Shown piece by piece: positions 1 to 14,200 of a stretch of DNA of 64,000 nucleotides. How positions within the stretch are numbered: the stretch's first letter is position 1; every line of letters starts with the position of its first letter. The translations under genes and the position numbers were made by a program. A model generated the notes under the pieces. That model made no database searches and had not been told where the DNA came from. It saw only the letters and a program-made list of their open reading frames with translations. The stretch comes from Dendrolimus kikuchii (lineage: Eukaryota; Arthropoda; Insecta; Lepidoptera; Lasiocampidae), in assembly GCA_019925095.2 (NCBI GenBank), contig CM034410.1:14162436-14226435 (forward strand), written 5' to 3'.

Positions 1-426
1 CATCGTGATGCTTTGTTTTAGTGGGTAGTGGTTGTTGCCCGTGCAACTTCTCGGAGTCTCCACACAAGCTGGTTGATTACTGTTTGGATTGCTCCTTATT
101 AAAGGGTAAAGCCTCCATGATCATCTATGGACTATGGTGTAATCCCTTGCAAAGGACCCGGTATTGTGCGTAAATAGCATTTCGCCCGCCTTAAAAATAA
201 AAAAATAAAAAACACATCGTGACGCAACCTGCACATCGAGGTAACCGATGTGTCGTGAGTGTATATAGGTACAGATATAAGACACACACTGCACATGCAC
301 TTCCTCACAACACCAGCATGTAACAGATACACTCTACATTAGTATAAGTTTAGTATTAAAATTAGAATAAATTAATATAATAAGTTATTCTTAAGGTACA
401 CCACAACACAAACATGCATCCATTAA
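1..426. other. no gene seen
   Basis: I see no open frame with coding character and no splice-bounded exon of the DPP10-like gene here. A/T runs lie at 190-215. It is probably intron or LINE remnant. Confidence 0.4.
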
Positions 427-1893
427 ATGTCAAACACATTAACAAAGGCTCCGGGGGATAACGGAATTACAACTGAGCTCCTTAAGGCAGGAGGAATGCC
501 AATCCTCAAGGCCTTGGTTGAGCTCTTCAATTCCGTTATCCACCGGGGCACTGTGCCGAAGACGTGGAGCAGGAGTGTGGTGGTCTTGTTTTTCAAGAAG
601 GGTGATAACACTCTCTTGAAAAACTATAGGCCAATCTCACTCTTGAGCCACGTCTATAAGTTGTTTTCGAGGGTCGTCACGAATCGTCTCGTCAGAAGAC
701 TTGATGAGTTCCAACCACCGGAGCAGGCCGGGTTTTGAAAAGGCTACAGCACCGTAGACCACATCCATACTGTTCGGCAGATTATACAAAAGACCGAAGA
801 GTATAATCAGCCGCTGTGTATGGCATTCGTGGACTACGAGAAAGCCTTCGACTCCATCGAAACTTGGGCTGTTCTGGAGTCTTTGCAAAGATGTCGTATT
901 GATTGGCGATACATTGAAGTGCTGAGATGCCTGTATGACGCCGCAACGATGACCGTCCAGATACAGGACCGGAGGGCGAAGCCTATACCCCTACATCGCG
1001 GAGTGAGAGAGGGGGATGTGATTTCCCCGAAACTGTTCACCAACGCGATGGAGGATGTCTTCAAAACTCTGGACTGGGCTGGACGGGGCATTAACATCAA
1101 CGGCGAGCGCATCTCTCACCTCCGTTTCGCCGACGATATCGTGGTCTTTGCAGAGACTTTGGAGGAACTTGCCGAAATGCTGGGCAGTTTAAATGAATCT
1201 TCCCGACGGATCGGTCTCGGCATGAATTTGGACAAGACGAAAGTCATGTTCAATGAACACGTCATGCCGAGACCGGTAAACGTCGATGGCGTCCCTCTGG
1301 AAGCTGTGCAGGAATATGTCTACCTTGGACAGAACATACAGGTCGGCAGGCACAACTTCGAGGGGGAAGCCAATAGGAGGATTCAGTTGGGCTGGGCAGC
1401 ATTCGGTAAACTTCGTCAAGTCTTCTCGTCGACCATTCCGCAATGCTTGAAGAGAAAAGTCTTCGAGCAGTGCGTCCTCCCCGTCCTGACCTACGGGGCC
1501 GAGACATGGACACTTACGGCAGGATTGGTCCACAAGTTCCAAGTCGCTCAACGGGCTATGGAGCGAGCTATGTTGGGTGTTTCTCTTATGGATAAAATTA
1601 GAAATGAGGATATCCGTAAGAGAACCAAGGTAACCGACATAGCTCGCAAAATTAGCAAGTTGAAGTGGCAGTGGGCCGGTCACATCTGCCGCAGGACCGA
1701 TGGCCGATGGAGCAAACGAGTCCTGGGGTGGAGACCGCGTCTTGGTAAACGTAGTGTCGGACGCCCTCCAGCCCGATGGGCCGACGACCTATGCAAGGTC
1801 GCCGGTAGGCGCTGGCTGAGGAAATCGGAGGACAGGGATGAGTGGCGCCGTCTTGGGGAGGCCTACGTCCAGCAGTGGACTGCAAATGGCTGA
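427..1893 (+). pseudogene. RTE-like LINE reverse transcriptase, one nonsense codon
   Basis: The reading frame covers the palm and thumb of a non-LTR reverse transcriptase: NYRPISLLSHVYKLFS, QAGF, AFVDYEKAFDS, GVREGDVISP, the catalytic box LRFADDIVVF, GLGMNLDKTKVM, LTYGAETWTL, and a C-terminal WAGHICRR and GRPPARWADD tail. A single TGA at 736-738, right after QAGF, interrupts it. The rest is intact to the natural stop, so damage is slight. The endonuclease half is absent, as expected for 5' truncation. It lies in an intron of the DPP10-like gene or just upstream of its first visible exon. Confidence 0.85.
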
Positions 1894-2018
1894 CAACGAA
1901 CATTAACAAAGTAATAAATAAGCTTGTACAACTTCTTAACTTCTTCTTAAATTTAATTGTAAAAAAAGGGTATGGAACTAGAGTCCGTAGAGTTGTTAAT
2001 AAAAAGTAAAAAAATCCG

Positions 2019-2125
2019 ATTTGCCAAGCCGCCTTGGACAAGCGTGGCGGGTATACTGTCCGTTCCTCTATAGCAGGAGACCCGAGCCCAGCAGTGGGAT
2101 ATTTATGGGCTGTTATTATTATTAT
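2019..2125 (+). mobile_element. RTE-type LINE 3' tail
   Basis: It holds the tail motif CCAAGCCGCCTTGGACAAGC, then GCCCAGCAGTGGGATATTTA and a TTATTATTA run. A second copy lies at 62535-62650. The tail probably belongs to the reverse transcriptase upstream. Confidence 0.6.
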
Positions 2126-2216
2126 AAATATCGATATGTGGAAACAATGAAATGGTTATAGCTATAAACTGTTTGTTTTCCAAATAAAATAACACTGTAA
2201 ATATACAATATTCCAG

Positions 2217-5200
2217 GTATTTGATTGGAACGGCTCCAGAAAAAGCAGGTGAACGTCATCTATATAGTGTGAAGATACCCACAGACTCTGCAAGCTGGCC
2301 GGAGCAAGCGGTGTGTCTCACCTGCCCAGGAACCGAACTCGTAGTACCGGATGCGACAATGGAAACATCTACCGAGGACCCTGTTAGTAACAAGCATATA
2401 TTAGCATTCTACATTTATTATATCATACGGTATTTATACCCTACACTCTTCCTTACCTTCGATTTGGTCTCCTCTAATAATAAATCTTTTCATCCGTGCA
2501 GGAACGGAGAAAGAATACAATTTCCTGCGGCCGGGCGGCCTGTCGTATGAGGCGACTTAACAACCCACAGCCAGGTGGTAGGGCATTTGCCCGACTGGAT
2601 GACTACCACCCCTGGTCTAGAGCATGCCGCCATAACAACTTTGAGTTGTTTTCCGGCATTAGTGACCAGGTTCCAGTCTCCCTTAAGAGAGCAGCAGCGC
2701 ATTTGTAGCACCTTTAGTGTTTCAAATATCCGTAGGCAATGGTAAGCGCTTTCCATCAAGTGGGCTGTCTGCCTGTCTGCTAATCTCCTGCAATAAATAA
2801 TAATAATAATAATAACCTCCTGTTAGAGGCACCTGCATATTCTTCAACATTTTACTCTACATCCTTCGCTGTGGAGGCTGTTTGCATTTGGATCCCTTTA
2901 CCCGTAGATGTCAGAAAAGCTAAATCACTTGTCATATTTAAAATATCTGTCAGGAGTTTTTGGCGGGAACTGAAAGGAGACGTTGTGCTGTGCAGTTTTA
3001 TTTTCTAAAAATGTGTAAAATTACTCTAAAATGAACAATAGTTGTAGGATATTGATAGTTTTTGAGTAGTAATTATGTGTTTTGTGAGAAATGTGAACTG
3101 TATAGTCAAATGTGGCCTTTTGAGTTTTCACAAGAACTCCGTTGAATGGCGTTAGTTGTAGCCTACAATACAACTGCGCGACTATTATACGAAGACTTAA
3201 ACATCAGAATTGGCTGTATGGACTAAAGATTCCTTTGCCTGCCTTTGTGGCGAATACAATTACTACTACTACTAAAATATCTGTCAAAAACCATTACCTT
3301 AGTTTATAATAAAATATATTTTTTTCTATTCTTCTTAACTTTGCTGTTTACTGTCCACATTGTACCGTTCTTCCTTTCTTATATAACTTCTTTTTAATTT
3401 AACTATACCTAGACATAAGTTAAAAGTATCCTCTAGTCAGGTTGCCTGGAAGAGATCGCTTTAAGCGATAAGGCCGCCTTTTGGTTTGCCGTTAAATTAT
3501 TGTAATTATTCATACTGTAATTGTTTATTTTGATGAACAATAAAGTATTTCCTATTCTATTCTAGTCTGAAAGGAGAATTTTCAGAAAAATCACTCGATG
3601 ACCTTGGTCGCTAAATGTCGCTTATATTATCGGCCAATATTTATCCATCGCTAGATGTAGGTTTCTTGTAGTTTACACCACTTAGCCCGCTAATTCCGCT
3701 TTCCTCATCCAGTCCCAACCAGGGATCTTAGTGAATCCTAAGAGCCTGGAGGGCGTCCTACACTACCTTTGCCGAGTCCTAGTGCCCATTCTTCTTCCTC
3801 GCAATTTTATAGTCACTTAAGCAACTTTCAAAGTTCTCTTAATTTTTTTATATATTCGTTTCTCACCTTATCTATTCACGTAACACTATGCGCGCGTTCC
3901 TTTAGTATCTCACAACGCCCAAAATGCTCCGTCTGCCTTTCCACAAGGCGACCGCGGTCGTTGCGGTCGTGGTGAAAACGTCACTAATTACGTCATTATT
4001 TTCGATCACACAGCGCTCACAACGACCCATGTCAAGAGGTGGGTGGAAGTGGTCGTTGATCATAGAGCATTAATACGATTGATATTGAATAAGCTTTTTT
4101 AAAAAGGTTTTTAAATACAAGCTTTTTAGATCCTGGATATCATGTAGCAGCAGAGTGCTAGCCAAGACAAGTAAAACGAGCCCAAACCCGACGGGTCCAT
4201 TTTGTTTAGTACAGGAGTTCCTATGGCCATCTTTCGACTTCATCATCAGATCAGCTCCATGGTACCATATTATTGCATTGTCACGCGATATACATATCCG
4301 TGCAAAATTTCAGCTCAATCGGAAATCGGGAAGTTGGTCAAATTTAACTTACAAGATTCCACTCGAACTTACATACATACTTAGGTACATCCATTGCAAG
4401 TTAAATAAAAGCTTGTAATAAAAAGGCACGATTTTCGAATCAACCAATGACATTTGTGCATATCGTCGTTAATGATATCAACGCTCCATAATCTGTTGTA
4501 CTAGAGTTTATGATTGTAATGTCTGCAAGCAAATGGAACGGCAGAAATGGCGGTCACGCACGTAGTCGTTATAAGTCTCTTATGAGATTCCGTTTGGTCT
4601 CCAAGAACATGTTTAAAATAATAAACCCACAAAAAGCATGAGCAGAAAGATCTTTCAGACGTCCTGACATTTTTTTGTCCATGGTTTTATCATACAGGTT
4701 TATATGATGCAAACTAGTTTATTGATTTCTCTAAAAGTTCGAAACTCAATATCATACTTTTTTTCAGGAATACGAGAACACAACATCATCTCTGCCAGCA
4801 TGGCCTACATCCACGGTGCTCCCCCACATAGCAGACGAGAACGACACTATACCAACCGTGTGTCTGTACAACAGGATCATATTCAGCAAGAACTTCTCGT
4901 ATTACATTCAGGTAAAGTGCAGTAAGTTTTTTTTATTAAGGCGCACTGCCCACCGGATTGAAAGCGGCTATTGTCGTCTATTTATTTTATTTTTTTATTC
5001 GCCACTCGTATTCCCGGGCGAACATTTTTTTTTTTTTGAGGCGAGGGAAAATGCTTAACCGATTTACGCACAATCTGGGCCGTTGCTAGGGGAACGACAC
5101 GCGTCGGTCGGGGGCGATAACACTACAGCAATAGTATGCTCTTGGCAGTGCTCCGTCCGCGATCGACGTCACAGAATAATGTGGAAGACTCCGAGTGTTG

Positions 5201-8200
5201 CTACACGAGCGAGCAACCCCAATACCCACTAAAAACCCCCCTCCTCCCTGGCGACCCTGCGCTTTTGTTTGTGTTGGAAAGGCTGAGATTTAGAACATAG
5301 TTACACCCAGTCGGTCCGGGCGAACGTGCCTAAATACAGGTCAATTATTACCAAGTCTATACATACAAATAAAAAATGAAGGAGGTGCCCCTGCCCCGTA
5401 CGGGATGGAGGAGCGAGATGGAAATTGGAATGCTCGTCCGTCTCAAAGGAAAAGCTTCCAGCGAGGCTTATGTTGTTCCTCGCAGGCCTAGGCCCATCTG
5501 TTATAGTTGAAAATTTGTATATATTCTTTGTATGTTTCGGGAAACGTTTGTGATATCAATTATTGTACAGCGCCATCTATTGGCTTATAAGTGTTCCACT
5601 ACAAAAAAAATACTTAATTATATTCTATTATATATTTCTTATACAATGTTTTTTTATCTACATCTCCTTCGTCTAGGGTTGCCAACCGTACTATAATATA
5701 TAGTATCGTAGTATATTATAGCCAATTGTACTATATTTTATACTATAGGAAAATTATATAGTACGCAATGTACTATAACTTCATCTGGCTTAAGCAAAAA
5801 CTAGTAATAAATACACATGAAAAACGCAATGGAATAAATAAAATATATAATAAACAAAAAAAAATAAACGTGTACTCTTTTTTCACCTATTATTTTCCAA
5901 AATGTACTATGTTTTTACAGCTTAAAAACCAAAATACTATATTTTCTCCAAACATAGGTGGCAACCCTACCTCCTTCCTCTTTCTTTCCGTGTCATCCTT
6001 TTTTATTACCTAATTTTCCTACTGGGGTAATAAGTGGGGAGGTAATCGTTTTTATTTTGTTTTTTCATATTCTCTTCATTTCTTTAATGATATAGAGCAG
6101 GGATTCCCAAACTATTTTGGGCAAGAGACCCCTTTTCCAAATTGAACTGATATATACTGATACCTCAGACCCCCATAGCCAAATTACTTTCTTGTCTTGT
6201 CTTGACTTGACGCTCCAACTCATTATCTTGCACGAACCTGTGCGCTTTTTTTAAGAACAACAATGATACTTCCTACTAAAATATTAGCCATTCTTATAAC
6301 AAGTTGGTACACGTAATACAATTCATATAGTATCTTGAAAGTTTCAAATAAAACTCGTGTTAATTAATAGCGGTCGATTTTTAGACCTCGTCTACCCCAT
6401 AATCAGTTTTCACTTATGTCGACCCCTAAGAAACCGATTTCGATCCCAGGGGGTCGATATGGACCACTTTGGGAATCTCTGATGTAGAAGATGTTTTTAG
6501 CCTTTAGAATGGGATACAGGGAGTAAGATAGTAGGGATGAAATATGGAAGACGGGAAAGTGGGAGGAGGAAGTGGGCCATTGAAACTCTTATTCAGAGTA
6601 CGAAGCACCCTTAGCTCAAGGCTTTGATGTTTGACGCCAATGTTCTGTGTTCGCATAGAATCACACGGATCGAGCCGGCTCTAAGAGCTGTGATCAAGAT
6701 TCTAGCATGGCTCTACAACTTTCCATCAGATGGATAGATGGAGAAAGATAGTAGGGCATTTATACATACATACATACATACATAACTTCACGCCAGTTCC
6801 CTTGCGGAGTAGGCACGAACAACAGAGCGCCATTTAGGCCCGTTCTTACACACCTCACTTGCTTCTTTGAAATTCATAACTCTTGTCATGCACACTCGTC
6901 TGTTCTTAAGGCTCCTGACATCACCCTCCGCTAGTACACGATAAATTTGATCATGGAAGGTATGACGTGGCCTTCCACGACTTCTGCATCCATCCACTTT
7001 TGCATTGTATATCTGTTTAGTCATTCTTTCATCATGCATTCTTTCCACATGCCCATACCACCGGAGCATTCCTTTCCTTACCTTCACCCCGACACTCTCT
7101 TTCAGACCAACTCTCTTTCTTACTTCGGTATTACGAACGCGGTCCGCGAGCGTCACTCCGCAGATTTTGCGCAGTGCTCGCATCTCAACCGCGTTTACTC
7201 TACTTTCATGCTCTCTCTTCCATACTCAACTCTCGCTTCCATACGTGAGCGTAGGTACCAGCACCGCGTTGTGTATGGCGAGCTGGGCCTTCTGGCTGAG
7301 GTTCTTAGCGCCTAGAAGTTTACCTAACGCTCCATTCAAACTATTCCCCAAATTCACTATTCTTTCTATATCAGTGGTGTACCTTCCATCACTGCTAAAA
7401 GCACATCCAAGATATACAAACTCATTCACTTGCTCCAGCATAATATCATCGACCATTATCCTTGCATTCGTTCTGGTTTCTTCTCTTTCGAACACCATAA
7501 CTTTTGTTTAGGGCATTTATAGTGTTTATTAAATGATTTATTAATTAATGTTGTACACTATATCTTAAATGAATGAACGATAGATGTATGATGATGATCG
7601 AGGTGATCGGACGGCAAGCGACGCGGGCCTTGCGCGTGTCGTATGAATTCCAACTGCCGGTGCTACTAGCCGCGAGTTGGGCGATCGACGTCCGATATAA
7701 GTATTGACAAAAACTGGTTGCTGCAGCGAATGAGCTGTGCGTTCCCAATGCACAACTAGTACAATATTATATTTAACTAGCGGCCCCGGCAGACGTTGTC
7801 CTGCCTTTAAAAAATAAAATTCTAGAACCCGATCCTAGAGCCACGTACCGGTTCTCATTGCGAATCTAAACCATCCGGGTACCCAGTCAAACACACAAAA
7901 ACAAAATCAGCAAAATCGCTCCCGGTGATTAGGAGGATTCCAGAACCCGATCTCAGCGCCACCTACCGGTTCTAATTGTGAAAATTTAGGGTTGTATGTA
8001 TTTTTGTATGTTGTATCATAAAAAAATAGAAATTAAAAATTTTGTCTAAAAAATAAAAATAAAAATTTAGGGGTGGACTACCCCTTGTTAGGTTTAGGGG
8101 GATGAAAAATAGATGTTGGCCGATTCTCATAGATACCGGATAAGCACAAAAAATTTCATCAAAATCGGTCAAGCCGTTTCGGAGGAGTATGGCAACGAAA

Positions 8201-11200
8201 ACTGTGACACGAGAATTTTATATATTAGATTAGTTGCTGTACACATTGGCTATCAATATGAGAACTATAAATAAATAATAGATAGGCTACACATTTGTCC
8301 TTGGTCTAGAGTATGCCACCATAACAACCTTGAGTTGTGTTCCGGCATCAGTGGCCAGGTTCCAATTTCTTGTTCAAGGCAGCGTATTGACAGCACCACT
8401 GGTATTGCGAATGTTCTTAGGCAACGGAAACCACTTTCCATCAGATGGGCCGTTAGTCTGTCTGCTGGGCTGCAGCGATGAACAATACTTGTTTCAGGAG
8501 TGCTTGGGTCCAGGACCACCCGCGATCTTCCTGTGCACGTGGTGGGGGCTTCGTCGAGCGGTGCTCTGGGACGGGCGTCCCCTACGGCAGAAGTTCGCAG
8601 CACTCGCCCAGCCCCAGGTCAAAGTGTTCAGGGTCGAGGTACCTATCCAATTACCTATTCATACTGCAACTAGTCTGCGATTAATCTGTACGTAATAATA
8701 TTATAACATGCTAAAGTTTGTGACTTTGTTTGTAGGAAGTAATTTCTCGAAGTACTGAACCGAATTTGAAAATTCTTTCACTAATAGAAAGCTGCATTAA
8801 TTCTGAGTGACATAGCCTATATTTAATTCTGATTAACAATGTTTTTAATTAATGATGCCCAGCAAATTGGTCAAGGGTTAGCTAATGTTATAAGAGAAGG
8901 AAAGGCCAAGGTGATAATTCATGGAACAAACTAAAGAAATGTGGCTGTTGTGTCGTACAAACAAGTAAAACAGCCTGCCCTTAATAGATATTTTCAGGAG
9001 GCTCCACCGACAAGAGCACCACAGCTCTTAAATGATAGATAGATTGGTAACAACTAACTGTTACACATGACTTCTTCCACTCTCTTGAATTCATTTACAT
9101 ATTTATCGATACAATATTATTTTCAGGTGCAAGCAGAAAGAGAGGCCAGAGTACGACTCCTCCTTCCACCAGGTTTTAAAGAAACTGATGACTTACCACT
9201 GCCTTTAGTGTTGCATGTGTAAGTTAATTATTACAAACTATTCTTGCGGCCTTCGAAACTATATGTACACACGCGGTATAACTGCACTTATAGGTAATTC
9301 GTGGCGGAAATATATGCGGGTTGTCGTATAAGGGTTGACAGAAGCAAAGACGGCAGTATACTGCTCGTGTTGAACACTTCTTAAAGTATTAATTTCTTGT
9401 GGAGTCTAATTATTTTAATTATAAGAGAAAACAGCACGTGCGTAATATAATGACGATTTTTTTGTAATAGGGGTGGGGGGGGGGACAGATAAAAGACATC
9501 AATAGACAAGTAGAAAAACGAATCGCAACAAAGTAGTAACTGGAAGTATTTTTTTTAATATTTTTTTTATTGCAGGAGTTCAGCAGACAAGCAGACGGCC
9601 CACTTAGTGGAAAGCGGTTACCATCGCCTATGGACATTTGCAACATCAAAGGTGCTACAAATGCGCTGCTGCTCTCTTAAAGGAGACTGGAACCAAGATT
9701 GTTATGGCGGCATACTCTAGACCAGGGGTGGTCGCCATCCAGTCGAGCAAATACTCTACCACCTGGCTGTGGGTTGTTTAGTCGCCTCTTACGACAGGCC
9801 GCCGGGCCGCAGGAAATTGTATTCTTTCTCCGTTCCTGCACGGATACGTATTACGGGCAGGTTTTTAAAATTGGATAAGTACATTAACAAGCTGCCCGTA
9901 AAACTGCAAGTTAAAACTTTGTTGCGATTCGTTTTTCCACTTGTCCGTTGAAGTTTCACTTCTACTATGTGTCCCAGCACACATTTAGATTTTTCGCAGG
10001 TTTACTGCAAATTATGATTTGTTTAGGTTAGGTACATTTTAATTAATGCATTTTTTATTTAAACATATTTTATTTTATCAAACAAAGAAACTGAATTCGC
10101 TCCGGAACCAATAAAAACATCGATAGTCTACACTAACATTATGCCGCCTCTCACCATGTCTAGTCTAAGTTTTTGTTTTTTTCGTGACAGAAAAATCCTA
10201 AGACCCCGTCCATATAGAAGTTTCACTTTAAAAACAAAAAGAACATCTATATTCTAAATTTAAACATTTAGTGTATTTGGTGGCCAGTACTACGCCGTAC
10301 CAAATTAATAACAACTATTTGTTGGAGATTCCAACAAGGATAGCCGTGATGGAACGGACGATGGCGGCTGAGAAAAGGTGATTGGATAACGTGGTTAGGA
10401 AATGCGGGTAGTTATGGAAATAATTTAACAGAACATCCGTGCAGGAACGGAGAAAGAATACAATTTTCTACGCCCAGGCGGCCTGTCGTAAGAGGCGACA
10501 AAACAACCCACAGTCAGGTGGTAGGGCATTTGCCCGACTGGATGGCTACCACCCCTGGTCTAAAGTTGTATTGTGTTCCGGCATTAGTGACCAGGTTCCA
10601 GTCTCCCTTAAGAGAGCAGCAGCGCATTTGTAGCACCTTTGGTGTTGCAAATGTCCATAGGCGATGGTAACCGCTTTCCATAAGTGAGCTGTCTGCCTGT
10701 CTGCTGATCTCATGCAATAAAAAAAAATACATGTCATCTCGTAATACGAACCCGCGAATGTTGCCGCTTTAGGCACCCTGATATGATTCCTCATATTACA
10801 GTTCAGCAAAACCTGGTGGCCAGCTGGTAACGGAAAGATGGCAGCCCGGCTGGAGCTGGTATCTGGCTGCAGCCAGGAATTTTATCGTGGCGGAAATCGA
10901 CGCGAGAGGATCTGGTGGACAGGTAATAATGTCAAAGTTTTTATTTAAACTCAGCCTAGTTACAACTAATTTTTTTTTAATGTTTAAGGCTTGGCAACTA
11001 GGCCTTTAAGCTAGGCGCCGTTGTATTGTAGGCTACAATCGACGTCATTCAACGGAGTTCTTGTGAAAACTCGAAAGGCCACATTTGACTATACAGTTCA
11101 CATTTCTCACAAACCACATAATTACTACTCAAAAACTATCAATATCCTACAACTATTGTTCAGTTTAGAGTAATTTTACACATTTTTAGAAAATAAAACT

Positions 11201-14200
11201 GCACAGCACTACATCTCCTTTCAGTTCCCGCCAAAAACTCCTCCCCAATACAACTAACGTCAAAATGTAGTATAGGTAAATTAGCTTCGAGAAGTTTTTA
11301 CGTCTGTGGTAGTATTTGTATATTTACAGGAATTCTAAATTTGAAATTTAAAATTACTTGTACAATCAGCAAAAAGAGGTTCGTTACATTTTTAAGAAGA
11401 AAATATGTTTACAATTAAAAATCTATGGCTACGTTCCACAAGAGACTCACAACGACCACGTCCACGACCGCGATTTTCCCGTTCCACTTGCTTGCCGGCG
11501 TTACAACCATAAACTCTAGCGGAACAGTTTATGCACCGTTGATTTCATTAACGACGAAATACACAAATATCATTGGTTGATTTGAAAATCGCGCCTTTTT
11601 CAATGTGTTAATGTTGTTGTATAATGTGTATGTTCTATAGAGAGAATTAATGCTCTGTGATCAACGCCCACTGCGACCCACCTCTTGACATGGGTCGTTG
11701 TGAGCGCTGTGTGATTGAAAATAATGAAATCATTAGTGACGTTTTCGCCACGACCATAACGACCGTGGTCGCCATGTGCAACGGCAGACGGAGCATTTTG
11801 GGCGTTGTGAGATACTAAAGAAACGCGCCCAATGGTGAAAGTCAAATAAATAATAATTATTTACATTGCTAATTGTTGTGAGGTTTATTTGGTTTTAGTT
11901 TGATAACTAATGAATTAATTGATTTTATTTGTGGTATGTGGTTCATTCTTATTATTTATTGTTCAGTGTTATTATTTGTTACATAAGTTGCATTGTTGTA
12001 ATTTGATATTAAATTTGTTAATTAAAAATGGTTCCAATATTGAAACATGGTCGAGATAAGCTTTTGACCTCCCAAACTAAAAAAGTTTTCCAAGTGTCCC
12101 GATCAATTAGTTGCAAAATCAACCGGAATTTCGTTGACTGCCATCGGAAAGGTGCTATCAGAAAAAAAAGTCATTCTTCAGAACAGGGACCAACAATTTA
12201 GTATTAAAAATTATGTTTAATATTAATATTTATTATTTTAATATCATTTAATATTATTAGTTTCATATTAAGTACCTGCCTATAAAAATATATAAAAAGT
12301 ATTAGTTAATTCGTTTATGTGCTGACCGTACAAACGCAAAAACGTCTCGAAGCTCCTGTAGACCATATTTTATATTGAGAGCAAAGGTCAGGCAGGTAAT
12401 ATTGCATTAAATTTTTATCTAGGCGTTTTTATTCCCGGAAAATTTACTTGAATTTATCCCAGAAACTATGCTCATTTCCGGGATAAAAACTATCCTATAT
12501 CCATTCTCGGTATCGACACTAAATATGTACGAAATTTCATCAAAATCTGCGCAGTAGTTTTCCGTGAAAGCGTAACGGACAGACAGGGTTACTTTCGGAT
12601 TTCTAATATTAAGTATGAATACTTTGCAGGGTGAAGAACTTAGGACAGAGATCTATCATAAGCTGCTGTCGGTAGATGTAGAAGACCAGATTGCAGTTTT
12701 GTCGTAAGAAACTTTATTTATTTTGAGTTAATAATAATATGGAACAGAATTTCTAAGCTGTAGAACATCTACGATGTTAGTTCCCCTAGACAAGTGGCAT
12801 TAGCGCTAAATGTATAGAATAGAAATCGTTACGCTAAGTATTATATAGTCTCTGCAGACCAAGGGTCATAAAAATGGCCCGGACTTTTGGAGGGATTGCG
12901 TTTTGTGCAATTTTAATGTAAATGTGGCGTGACACTGACCGGCGGTTATCCCTGTCTACACTATATAAAAATGCACCCAAGTGTAGGACTTTAATAAAAA
13001 ATGAGAACAAAAGGTACCGGGCTATTGGTATGAAGGAACACGGAAGAAATGGACAGACGGTGACTCGCCACTATCTGCATAGGCCCCAAAAAGTGCCATA
13101 GAAAACAGGGGCAGCAAGGGTTTGAGTGGCTAAGGGGTGCGGAGAGATGGGCTGCAGGTTCACCAAAGCCACTTCCGACGTTATGCCATTTATCACTTCC
13201 ACCCCTGAATCTTGAGTCTTAGCTCAATTATTATGTCATTTCCATACATTTTCAATTCTATTCGTTTAGCGATTTTGTCGCCTACAAAAAATTACATCTC
13301 AATTGCGTGAAAACAGCATTTATTGCTCTACAAATTATGTCAGGGGCTAATCAAATCGTTATAAAATATTAGATACGTTTCATTTTCTTCGCTCTCCGCC
13401 ATTTTTTTTTTTTTTTGGTTTTGAGGCGAGGGAAAATGCTTAACCGATTTACGCACAAACTGGGTCGTTGCTAGGGGAACGACACGCGTCGGTCGGGGGC
13501 GATAACACTGCAGCAATAGTATGCTCTTGGCAGCGCTCCGTCCGCGATCGACGTCACAGAATAGTGTGGAAGACTCCGAGCGTTGCTGCACGGGCGAGCA
13601 ACCCCAATACCCACTAAAAACCCCCTCCTCCCTGACGACCCTGCGCTTTGAATGTGTTGGAAAGGCTGAGATTTAGAACATAGTTACGCCCAGCCGATCC
13701 AGCGCAATAAAGTGCCTGGAGTGTGCCCTGGGAGAACACACCCCACTTCGTTGTGCGGGGGTAGAAGGTCCTTTGCTCTTCCTAGCAAGCTAAAGGCCCC
13801 CCGCGGTAAACGGAACCTAACTCAGGGAGGGAAGTAATGCGCGTACCTGCCTCTCCGGGTGCCAGCTGAAGGCCGGCGACCTCGAGAAGACGCATTGGCA
13901 CGCGCTGCAGGACTTCTCTCCCTGTCTCGTTCTGCGGCCTCCTTGAGTGACATTACTGTCTCGAAAAAAGTAACCGCAGCCCCCCAATTGTCGCTGCTCT
14001 GCAGCATGGCCTTGACCAAGTCGCAGAGCGAGTCGACTGGACCTACGTGCGTCTCAAGTTCGAAACGCTGCGGCGCCCATGCGGCGCACTCGACAAGCGT
14101 GTGTAACGCCGTGTCGGGCGCGCCGCACTGGCGGCAGTCCGGGGAAGACAAGCAGCCCACAATGCGACACAGATACTTATCGAAACATCCGTGTCCGGTA

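Noticed and set aside
820..1893. ATG at 820 as start of a separate 357-residue gene
   Set aside because: The same frame continues upstream through one TGA into the conserved start of the reverse transcriptase, so 820 is internal.
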